64,000 bases of DNA from Aplysia californica. Its lineage: Eukaryota; Mollusca; Gastropoda; Aplysiida; Aplysiidae. Numbering within the stretch: the first letter of the stretch is position 1; every line of letters begins with the position of its first letter. Of the stretch, positions 30,343-42,700 are shown one piece after another. The stretch covers positions 1,725,481 to 1,789,480 of the forward strand of contig NW_004797279.1 in NCBI RefSeq assembly GCF_000002075.1, given 5' to 3'. Under the pieces are notes generated by a model. It had not been told where the DNA came from, did no database searches, and was given only the letters and a program-made list of their open reading frames with translations. The translations under genes were made by a program, and so were the position numbers.

Positions 30343-33300
30343 CTACATGATAAGTTTTCCATGAATTCGGCGTAGCTGGTCTGGTTGCACACTGATTGGG
30401 ATAACGTCACCTTTTCCTGATGGGACTGGTATCCGAATGCTTCCGATCTTGACACTATCACTGGTCTTCTCATGGAGCATCTGGACAGGAGAACAATAAC
30501 AATAACATAATTAGTACTTTTGGCTGTTCAAAAATGCCATATGGTGTCAGCGAGCACACCCCCCCCCCCTCCACACACACACACACACACACACACACTT
30601 TTGTCATTCACACATTCATTTTCACCAAAAATCTTTTTCTTTGTAAATTCTTGAAAACAAAATTTGAGAATGAGAACCATTTCATTTCTGGAAGCAATAA
30701 ACTCCCCCCAAAAACTTTGATTAACTGTCCTTGCATTTTCTCCAAATATTTACAAACTGATGATTTTTTTTATTTAATTAAAAAAAAAAAGAATCAAAGC
30801 AAAAAAACAACCCCCGACCAGTTTACAATGTAATTAGTACAGTGCAATATCAGAACTGCAAAATACATTTTTATATAATGTACACAATGATAAACTTATA
30901 CTCATAATTTTTACAAGTTATCATTTTTATTTTTTAATCCATCCACTGATAACATAAATGCACAACTCATTCAGTACAGTCCATGCCGGCTTTAAGCACG
31001 GTCATCGGGAGAAAGCTTAAGCGTGCTTAAAGCCGAAGCGTGTTTGAGTGCGAAGTAGACATAATCCAGAGATTTTCATGTAGAAAATTCCCCGTGTAAC
31101 AACAGTAAGTAGGCCTATAGCGGTCCCACAAAAGTGTTCACTGTTATTTAGACAGCTGCCATGGTAGTTTTTGTTCGCTTGTTTGTTTTTGTTTTGAGGT
31201 CAAATGGGAAATGAAAACTTAATTTAGACGGCCAGTCACGATACAGCACACTAGGCCTACTGTAACACACGGCCTGTGCGTACCACTGCCCGCTGTGCCA
31301 CTTATACATGTACCACCGCCTTCATCCCACCTCGCGCGTGATACACAATCAGGATTAATGGATAGCGAGGGTCAAGGGTGAAATCGCAGCCAGCCTCCCT
31401 TTCTCGTCTCCCCGACTCTCTTTGTATTTTTTTTTTTTGGTCGTGTGTAGCTTTGCCCTAGGCCTAGGCTAGATCCTATGTCCGCGTGCACGGCTGTGTG
31501 CTTCTCTCTGCCTTCCTCTCCGCCCGTGTGAGTGTGTGTGTCCATCACTTGCGTTTTTTGTGTTTCTCTTGACACACTCCACTGCTGCGGTGTAAACTGT
31601 GTTCGAACTTCGATGGGTCATCATGAAAATATTGACTGTCTTGTAAATGAAGCGTGCTTGAAGCCGAAGTTACCGTGCTTATAGGCATGTAATTTATATA
31701 GCAAAAATTCTGTAAGAGCCGTTTAGCGTGTTTGAGTCCGAAACGTGCTTAAGGCCGGCGTGCTTGAAGCCGGCACGGACTGTAATAATAATAGTCCTCC
31801 ATTATGTGTGGTTGTCTGCAAGTCGTGGGATGTCACACCAGATGAGAGCAATTGTTTTGACTGATGTGGTGAAATGGCAGTCCACTTTTCTGCCATGACA
31901 GTTTTCTTATCTTTCCAGTTCTCGGATGATAACCTAGCAGGCTTTCCAAGAGTAGATGTTGAAAATGTCCCTCACTGGCTTTCATGTATTGTAGGTATGG
32001 ACTGAAAGGCAGAAAATATTTCTAGAGGATCTGGTCCAAAGCCGAGTCCAATTTGAGTTAAAGTAGGTAGCGTAAACACAGCCTCGCGGGCGCTCGCGGC
32101 CTTCCGACCACGTGGTATCGGTGAAATAGGGGTAATTCCGATCGCTGTTTCTTTGCTCTTTCGCTATAAAACACCAAATGTCATACACCTTGTAAATGTT
32201 CAGCTTTTCCTCGTTACAATGGTGTAAGTTGTTTATATGTCCCATTATTAGGAGCTGGAGAATCGCCGACGAAAGTGAAGCCCCTCGCGGTCGGAATGCG
32301 TGGTCGACCGGTTCAAAAATTGACACGCGTGCATTCAAATGCTTCACGGAACAAGGGATGATTAAATACTGTCTTTTCATTGGCGGAGAACTGCAGAGCT
32401 TTAAACGGGCTTTCCCGTGGTAAATATTTGGCCTTTGGCGTTTAAATAGAAAGCTTTTAAAAATACTGTCAAAATGTTTATAGATCACTTTTTACACAAA
32501 ATATGTGAAATACCGGCTTAAAAATAGATCAATTAAAAGATCAGTTTATTTCCTATTAGAATAAAGTAATTAGCTTGTAATTATTTTTCATCAATCCATC
32601 CGCGAGACTCGGAAAGCACGTGACCCCGCATGCGGGGTACACTACAGTATAGAGCAGACTTGCTCGCCGCGGGGGCCGGTGCAGCGTCGGCCGGGTCAAC
32701 GCTCATTGTTTTTGTCGAAATAACGACAGATCATCGTGTTTGAGGTGATAAAATACTGATTTGTAATGATCTCACAGTCACAGTCTTGAAAAAAAATTAG
32801 GCTCCATATATTTGTTATAGTGATTGTACTCTATTCATGTGGAGATGTTTAGTGCACTTGGTACTCTTTTATTGTCTGTGAAACATGGGTCTACAGCCAG
32901 TGACTGACTTTAACAAATTTTATCAAATTTTAACCAACTACCATTTTCTTAAAAATTGACTGAGAGGTTAAAGAATGGTACCAAAATGCTTAGTGGATAT
33001 AGGCCTTTCAAATGGAACAGATAAATTTGGCATACAGCTGCTTTGAAAATTTAGTTTCTGGTACCTAGTTAAAGAGATGGATAAAAGTCATTTATGGCTG
33101 GGGAAAACGCCTAACATGCAGACATAGACAAGAGAGGTGGAGAAAAGAAGAAGAACCAATCAGAGGTACCGTCAAATAGCTTGCTACTAAAATAGAAAAG
33201 CTAAGGTTCTTGTATGATTTTAACCCTCAGAGCTATCCCTGCCCAACAAGGCTGAAATTCTGGCAAAAGGGACCTAACTCCGCTTAGACTGTATGACTAT

Positions 33301-36300
33301 ATTATTTTAAAAAATCATAAAAAATCAGAGGATGAGTCTAAATTTACAGTTTAGGTGTCAGAGCACAGATAAATGAATAAACTACAAGAAAAGGTATGGT
33401 TCTGTAAGAAAAATCATTGTGTATTAGGTAAAAAAAAATTCTGAAGTGAACCCCCCCCCCCCAAAAGACACAACCCGCTTTTTATCCCCGCAGAAGTTCA
33501 TGATGTTTTACCCAGCACAGCCTTTTGCAAGGCCTAACCTGGCCCAAATTGCATTCTGTCACTGTCTCACTCCCTCTGCCAGGCTTTGTAAAGCTTCTGG
33601 CCTTTAATAATAGATAGCATTTGTATAGCGCAAATCCCTGTTCAACAGCAAGCTCTATGCGCTTCACAATCTATACTATTACCCCAGCAGACCTGAGAAC
33701 ATTCTGAAATGAACTCAACTTCCTAGGAAGCATACAGTGCAAGCAGCCATTACATAGGCGCTAAAACACTAACATACTAACAAGATCTTTCGCTGTCTAT
33801 GGCCGGGTACCCATTTCCACCTGGGCGAAGTGAGGAAAATTCGGGTAAAGTGCCTTTCCCAAGGACACAACGTCGGGCCCGCGGCTCGAGCCCCCGACCC
33901 CGCAACCTCATGATTACAAGTCCCGTAGCCTAACCACTAGGCCACCGACGCCACCTTTACACAGTAGTGGCACAACCCCTTTTTACCATGTATCCTGATC
34001 ACAACATGCTCTAAAGGATTTGTTTTGACAGAGCCCACAGTCCCAGTGTTGCTCCTCCCTTTTCTACGTCGTAGTGCAGCAAGTAGTACTAGATCTAGAT
34101 CTAGCTAAAGTGCTGTGGGTGCTAGGCCTATCTTTTTCATCAGAGTCTTCTAAATCATCTCCTCCAGCAACGATCTCACCATCAACATCACTATCATAGT
34201 TGTTCCCCTCCCCTAGAGCCTAGATCTAGACCTGTGACACCGTGTTCGCTCTCCTACTATAGTTCTCGCTCTCTCTCTCTCACGACTGAGTGTCTGAGTG
34301 ACTACTTGTACTACTAGCACTAGATCTAGCCCCTTGGTCGACGATATCGACATTTAAATCCCAATTATAAGTGTCTCCATCGTATACAGTGCCTGTAGCA
34401 ACGCAATATTTCATCCACGAAGTTAGATTTAGGTCTATAAAAAGCACGAAATAAAAAAAAATCGCGGCTCTCGCGTGCTTCGATCGATTTTCACCAAATA
34501 AACACGACAGTAAAGGGTAACCACTCTAGATTCTTGCTATAAGATCGGCAATCTCGTGCGACCTCGCAGGAAGCGAGACAACGTAGAAACGAAAGTAGTG
34601 CAAACGGGTGAATCGAGTGGGCGTGTCGGCGCACATCGGCAACCACGGGGGTTAGCGATGACGGCGCACATCGGCGCCTCCGAGTGGCAAAAGGTTAACA
34701 CCAAATTGAGCAAAAAAATCCTCCAAGTACTGACGAGACAACAATGCCGCGTGCGCTAAACAGATAACCAATAATTCTTCCATCATCACTATAGTGTGCC
34801 TGCCTTTATGAAAAGAAGCATGAATGAGGCTCTGTGTGTACTGGTTGGGTAACCATAGAGAGCTGTGACTAGTTGGCTGAAGACAAAGAACACTCACCCG
34901 CGCAAACTGTGGGGTTGGGAAAGTAGAGAAGTCCGTGCGCACCTGGCCACCAGTCCTGTTGGCAGCTAGCAGAGTTGTGATCTGAACTTGCAGCTGACAA
35001 AGACAAAAATATATACCACAAATACTTTGACTATTACTTTGGTCAGGATTTGGTTCACAGTTTTTAAAAAATAATTTTTTTCAGCTGAAAAATTAACATT
35101 TTTATGGTAGAAAAAGACTCCTGTCCCCTGAAACGAAGAAGAACAAACCCAAAACAAAACACTTTCAAGAAAAACAACAAGAACAAAAAAGAGAAAAGAC
35201 AAAAAACACAACATTCCATAAGAAAAAGACAGCTACTTTCATTGAAATTACATCCTAATAAGTAAATCCTCTCAATTTTATTGTATTCACCGAACAGATC
35301 ACTGTATAAATCCAGATACAATATGGTGGAAAAGACCAAAGTAAGGCTAAAAAAACAACAACCGAAAGGTAAGGTGGCCTCACCTCTTGAGTTTGTTTTT
35401 CCAAAGATGTCAACTGAGAAGTCCTGCCAATCAGCTGCTTCATTGGTCCTGCCTTGTCTGTCACTGGGGGAGCAGCTGCAGAAATCAATGTCGTTAGAAT
35501 TAGAACAACAATCACAACACATAGGTATAATTCATTAAAATTTTATTCTCAACAAAATGATGAAAGCAAATTTTATAAATTGACATTTGTCACCAGTAAA
35601 AGATGTCACATCATCTGATTTGATAATTCCACCTTCTTTTTATTCAGTATCATCTGGGAGTTCCTGTGCTGTAACTACAAATCTTTTAATTCCTTTAGTC
35701 CCGACTCAGCACCCATCACTGAAGTGCACGCCTCAGTTTAAATCTGAAACACACAACCCCTGACAGATTGATATTATCCTCTATTTTTTGTTTCTTCCAT
35801 GCAAACCCAGGAGTGTTTTACGTACAGTACAGTGTGTTAGTGTATCAGTTTTTAGTTTTAGTAGAGGTTTTACGGCACTCGCAACTGCATAAGGTCATAT
35901 GAGCGCCAAGGGGTGGATGTCAAAGGAGAGGTCTTTACAGGGAATCAGGCTTACTCTGCTCACCTCTCTAGCTTCAACAGCACAAAGTTTGCTTCGACTA
36001 CCAAGGCACCTGGGAAATAGCTGGTCACAAGAGTGTGACATACATACATAAGAAGTAGAGGAAAATGACAATAGTAAGGATTAGGATAGAAAAAGCAGCA
36101 GTTCCCTGTTGCAGTTCTTCAGGCACAGTTATGAGCATGACATTGTTGAATCAGCCCATTTACAATTCTACTGTGCATAAGAACAAGCTAATGTCCACCC
36201 TTTGGGAATGGCCTAAAGACGCTTCAGTCAGTGGAACTGCCCTGTGGGGTTTAGTGTAACAACTTGTCATGCTCTGTTACAAATTTCAGGAATATACACA

Positions 36301-36680
36301 CAAAAAAATCAGTATAAGCATAAAATTGTGAACTTAGCAACATGAGAATAAAAATCCCCATTGAAATGATCAGCCAATAATTGAAAAAAAAAAAAAAAGG
36401 GAGGCATAAGTGACAACACATAACAGGCACAGAGCTGGGAAGAAAGACCTTCAGAAGAGAGGATAACCATCATGGGAATAAGCAAATCTCATTTTTTTTT
36501 ACCTGGTTTTCTTGAAGTGATGTCCACTACCCTTGGGCATGCACTCAAGTTGTTGGCTTCCTGTGGAAAGACAATGCCTGTAAAAAAAATTCTCAAACAA
36601 TGGACTTTTTTTAACGTAAAAAAAAAAAAAGGTCAAAGCAAGCTACAGCTTTATCTTTTAATTCATCTTTTGGCCTCTGT

Positions 36681-36711
<31 letters not shown>

Positions 36712-39700
36712 GTGGAAGTCAAGGAGTGGTTATTGATAAATGCCCCTTTTTAGCATACAGTCTAGCATGTACATAGCCAACAGATTTTTAGGTCCTGCAT
36801 TTTTTTCTTACATTATGCAGTATATTTTTGGTAATTTAAACACATACATAGTGAAATTCGCAAAAACGATAAGACTTCCGCATCCATTGATTTTGCTTTG
36901 TGTATGCTAGACTGCATTTTGGGTAAAAAGAAGCAGTGCAATCACCATAACTTTCTTCTCCGGAAGAACATAGCAAATGCTACAGAACCGTGAACATACT
37001 CTTAAAAAAATCTCACAGCTGGGCTCAAACCTAGATCCCTAGAACCTCCCATGTCATGTATCAAGTGGTTAACCACAATATGTATTCATTATTGCCCCGT
37101 AAAGGCTACATTTCCATTTCTGCTGGATTGCAGGCGCATATTAATTGCCTTTTTGCAGGAACATTATACTAGACGTCTGTAGAGTTGCGCTTCCAGCACA
37201 ATATCAAGCCAACACACAGACAGCACATGCCTGCTAATGCGGAGGCACTGACAAATTCTATACGCATTCTCTCTGACCTGAAGTAAATCTTTGGTCTTCT
37301 TGATCAGCTTGTTGAGGTCGGCCTTGCCCGAGGCGGTCTCTGGGACATCCCCTATCGACACAGCTCCGGTGCTACTGGAGAGTCCCGTTGGCTTCTTGGG
37401 GATGGCCAGAGGCCTAAGGGACGCCACTTGTCTCTGCAGAGAAGAAAAGTAAATGAAAATTTCTTGAATGCTGGTGAGACCAGTGAGTAAAGCTAATAGT
37501 AAATCTCAGTTTTAGCAATTTGATAATGCAAAAATGAGTGATGATGCATGACGACGCATGGCCACCCCACGGGGCCACTTGCCACAGGTCTTCTTCTATA
37601 AAACCAGACTCTGTTCTTTCATTTGGATAAGAATGGAGAAAATACAACACTTTTCGTAGACTGTCTTCAACTGTAGGATTATATTTCAGTACTTAAACTA
37701 ATAGACTGGTTTATTGTGACAGTAACGAAAATCACTGAGGTATGACTGTCACAAGACTGACACACTTACCTTCATTCTTTCAGCCTTCAAGTGAATCACC
37801 TCTTGCTTATTGTACTGCAGCGCATCACACAGGGAGGCCACCTGGGGAGAACAAAACAGCTGTGACAAAATGTCTGGGTTCTCAGTGCTACATGTACAGC
37901 CTGTCGCTGGAAGGCAATGTTGATAGCATCATTCTCCTTTTCTTTCTACTCTTTTCACTTTCTTTCTCGTAAAAGTACGAAACAAAACTCTCCAGGCCTT
38001 TTCAGTGCACAGGGGACATAGTATATCGCAGTGTGTAAGAAGCACATAGTTTATATTCCCTCTGAGCCTTGTCTCTTGTTTACTGGACTACCAAAAACTA
38101 CATGACTTTTACTGTGTCAACATGCTCACTAAAGCCCAAAAGAGTAAATATATTTCACCATTCAAAACCTATGAATCAACTCAAATAGAAAACTGTCTAA
38201 AATTTTCTTACACTTAACTTTTGAAAAAAACCCAACCCACTTGTCTTTCCACATTAAGACAAGGAGCCATTGATGTAAATCCAAGAGCAGTGATCAAATC
38301 ACAGACCCTCCTGTGACTGCAGAGTCCAATTTCTTAGCTCTTCAACCACACTGATGGTCCACTCCTAGTCTTATACCTCTCTGCACGACCCCAGTTATTG
38401 AGTACATTAACGACAAATCATTCCCCATCAAATACTCCTTTGCTCAATTTCAGTGAGAACAGCTTTTTCTCTCTCCTCTGACCACACTCCGGTCACCACA
38501 GACATAACACAAAACTGCCTGGAAACTAAACCAAGTAACAGGGAAAAATTATAGTAATAGCAAAACATCCTTTCTGATCTTACAGGAAGAAACAGACCAT
38601 AAGACACTATACAGGCTCTTCTTGTCTAGACAGACAGTAGAACACCTCCAGAAGCTCACCAAAACAAAGGATGGGGGATGGGGGGGGGGGGGGGGGGGGG
38701 GGGGGGTGGAAGGAGAGAAAGAAATACCATTCATTTGGGTACTTTAATATAGAAGTATTTCCATTTTGTCCCTCAGCCTCAGCTGCTCTCTTAGACGACT
38801 TTCGTTTCGCATGCTGTCATGTTGATATTCATCCATCAACTATTGAACTATAGAAAATTGATCATTTCCTCACATTCATGTCAACCTGCATTTTCTGACA
38901 AGCGCAGGTCTAATCAGCCTCAAATAAAATTATCACAGGACATACAATGTATACTAGAACAGTATAAACGCCATCGTCTGTTGTGCCTGCTACTACCACT
39001 AGTACGACTACTGACCCAACAACCTTTGTGGGAAAATTCACTTCTGTAAGAAAAAACAAAAATATACTACTATATTCAATTGCATTACCTGCTGAGCCAA
39101 GAGAGGTGACTCCTGCACCATGGACCCATTCATGGGACTTGTGCTACCACTCAGAGCCGCTGGAGAACAGACACACACACACAATACACGTACAAATTGG
39201 AACTTAAGCAGGAGCATGCTGGGCTTTGACATAGGAAAAATTGATGAAAAAGAAAAATTTCCTTTGACATTGACATGACAACTTGTCAAAAACTGATCAG
39301 AACTTGTAACTAAACCGTGCCGAAAATCATGGTTTAGTCATAGCCAAAATCTGTTAATAAATTAACATCAAAACTTATAAATAAACGACATTACTGATTA
39401 TGAAAATGGAAAATATAATTTCAGGCATTGCTTTAAAATTTTCATTAGAAATAATAAATTCAACATGATAGGTTGATAGACTAGAATCTTAGTTTTAAGT
39501 TTTAGACAAGTTTTACAATACTTGAAAAACATTACGGTCATATAAGTGACGAAGATTAAAAGTGTTACAAGACAGTAGTAAACACAAACAAGGAGGAGAG
39601 ACAAGGACAATATATGTTCGACAGGAAAAAAGGAGCAAACCACACCAGAGCACCCACCAAGTCACTCATTCTTTAAAAAGAACTAGAAAAATTCCAAACT

Positions 39701-42700
39701 TTTGGTGTAGAACTGCTCTTATGACATTATTGATACTTTCTGCTCGCAACAGAGCCATCTGGAGTTACATCCCCTGTTTCTAGTACTGGCAATTAAACAA
39801 TAAAGTTGACCAGCGGTTACAAGTGGTATAGGAAAATACAGTATCAGCGGTTACCAGCAGGATAGGGTTTTAAAAAAAGGGTTTATGTATTTCTTTGACC
39901 ATCTGAACGAAGACAAAAAACATGACAAATTCCACTAAGCAAATGGCATACCTCCCTGCCCTGAGGACTGCCTCGACATGTTCTGCAGGAGAGTGTTCTT
40001 AGACAACACCCGCAGCCTCTCTTTCAGCTCCGTCTTCTCCTGCTCCAGGCTGTCAATGTCGCTCTGTAGAGCATCGTAAGTCTCCTCAAATTCCCTGTAA
40101 ACATCAAAATAAAATTTAGTTAGATGTCAAAATTAAATTATTTAAGGGGCATGATCTTTTCAATTAATTTTATCATATAAAAAAGCAGCTTAGAATGCAC
40201 ACTAAACTTACTACTCTTTATCATCACCAAAAGACTCCAATTTGACATCAGCATCAAAAGTTCATTTCTTAATTTATGAACAGCTTTCATTCCAAAAAGC
40301 TATCGGCATTGGACTTAAAGTAGGTAGCGTAAACACAGCCTCACGGGCACTCGCGGCCTTCTGAGTGTGTGGTATCGATGAAATCGGGGTAATTCAGATC
40401 GCTATTTATTTGCTCTTTCGCTATAAAACACCAAATGCTGTACACCTTGTAAAAGTTCAGCTTTTTCTTGTTTCAATGGTGTAAGTTGTCTATATGTCCG
40501 ATTATTAGGAGCTGGAAAATCGCCGAGGAAAACGAAGCCCCCCGAGGTCGGAACGCGTGGTCGGCCGGTTAAAAAAATTGACATGCGTACATTCAAATGC
40601 TTCACAGAAAGATTGACGATTAAATACCATCTTTCATTGGCTGAGAACTGTAGAGCTTTGGAGGGCTTTCCCGTGGTATATTTTTGGCCGTTGATGTTTA
40701 AATAGAAAGCCTTAAAAAATACCGTCAAAGTTTTCAAAGATCATGTTTTACACGAAATATCCAGCTCAAAAAAGGTACCAATAGAAAGATCAGTTCTTTT
40801 TCTATCGTACGCACAGCAAAACGTTCTCTGGTAGACGAAAAGTCAACTTCTCGATTAGATTCAATTAGAACAAAGTAATCGGCTTGGAATTATTTTGCAT
40901 CAATCCTTCCGCGAAACTCGGAAAGCATGTGACCCCCCATGCGGGAAGCACTCAGTACAGAGCTGACTCGCTCGCCGTGGGGGTCGGTGGGGCGCTGGCT
41001 GGGACAGTGCTCTGTGTTTTTGTCGGATAATGACAGATCATCATGTTTGAGGCGATAAAATACTGATTTGTAATGATATTACATTCTTGGAAAAAATTAG
41101 GCTCCATATTTATGTTATAGTGATTGTACTGTGTTAATGTGGAGATGTTTAGTGCACTTAGTACTCTTTTATTATCTGTCAAACATGGGGTTGCAGCTAG
41201 TGAGCGACTTTAACACATTACACCCTAACTCGCCCGCGACCGCCCGGGAATTCCCTTACGTGCTCCACCCTGACTCGCCTGTGCAGACTTAGCGTCTTTG
41301 GAAACGAAGTCTCGCCTTGAAGAGACTCTGGGGCTGAGATTTTGATTTGCATAGTTATTGCAAAAAGTTTCTTCTTTCGTTTGATACCGAAACGAAATTT
41401 TTCAGGCCAGTAGTTTTAGTACTAGAGCCGATAGAAGTGCGATTGCGTTACCGACACTTCGTAGGTGTTTCGACTTGTTGAAAGCAACACAATTGAGTTC
41501 GAAAAAGGAAATGATGGAATTGAGCAAAAATAAGCAGATGATGAAAACGATGTAGCAAGAGTTTGGGGCGATTCAGATTGATGAGACGTAGAAAATCTAG
41601 AATTTAGATCTAGGGCCCGACCGCGAGGCTGAGAGTGAGAGTGACGGGTCAGACACCCCGATTGAACTAAAGTTAGAACATTTCCAACAGTTTGCATATA
41701 CATAAAGTTATATTTTTCTGAAACTACATCCATTATTCGTTTTAACTTTTATTTTTTCAGGATTTTGGGAATTTGTTTAGTATTTTTAAAAAGTGTTTTT
41801 TTAAAGGCTTGTATTCACAGGAGGTGGGTTCCTTCCCCTTACTTAGGATCTAACAATGGACTTCCCGTCCAGGCCCTTTGGGTGTAATGTGTTAATAAAT
41901 TTGATCAAATTTTAAACAGCTACCATTTTCTTAAAAATTGATTGAGAGGTTAAAGAATAGTACCAAAATTCTAAGGAGATTAAGGTACAGTAGTCTCCGC
42001 CTAAACGCACGCCATACAAAAGCACGCTCCGCTCAAACGCACGCTTTCGTCATCTGACGGTTTTTTTTACTATATAATTTAGACGTACAAACACACGGTC
42101 ACTCCCTCTAAACGCACGCTCCGATCCGCGAAACACGCCGACAAGTTAAGCTTGGCAAGGGTAAATTTTCACTACAACCTGCACAGCCTGCATAAGTCAG
42201 GCCTAGAATTTACTAGAAAACCGGATATTTGGTGAGAGTGCCCCTCACGCCGTGCGGAGAGAGTGATGGACAGCGTTTACACACACCCTTCTTTCCACTG
42301 ACACATAGGCCTAGGTCTCGGTCTAGGGCCGGTCGGTTAAATGTTGAGGGGGGAGATGGGATTGGGGGGACTGAAATGTTTTTTGATTGGTTACTGGAAA
42401 TGAATCTTTGAGAGAAGGTTTTTGACTGGTGTTTGAGTTTGAGTGACTGCGTGTAATGTTTAGTTAGATCTAGATCTAGAATCTAGGCCTGATGCGCAAC
42501 GCACATGATTGCCGTAAAACACTAGACAGGCCTCTACAGGATTAAAGATTAGCCAAGTAGGCCTAATAAGCTGCACTCGAAGAACTTATAACGTACTTGT
42601 TCAACGAATCACAAGAGGAAATGTTTCTCGAGGATGATTCTGCATAAATTTACGGTCGGGGGTGATCGCTTGGAAAGTCACGTGGCTGGTCCGTCGTCTC

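Noticed and set aside
31982-32488. 168-residue minus-strand open frame
   Set aside because: It lies across the left border of a TTAA-flanked element, and the same region of copy B (40402-40737) gives a frame with little similarity and different indels. No domain is recognisable.
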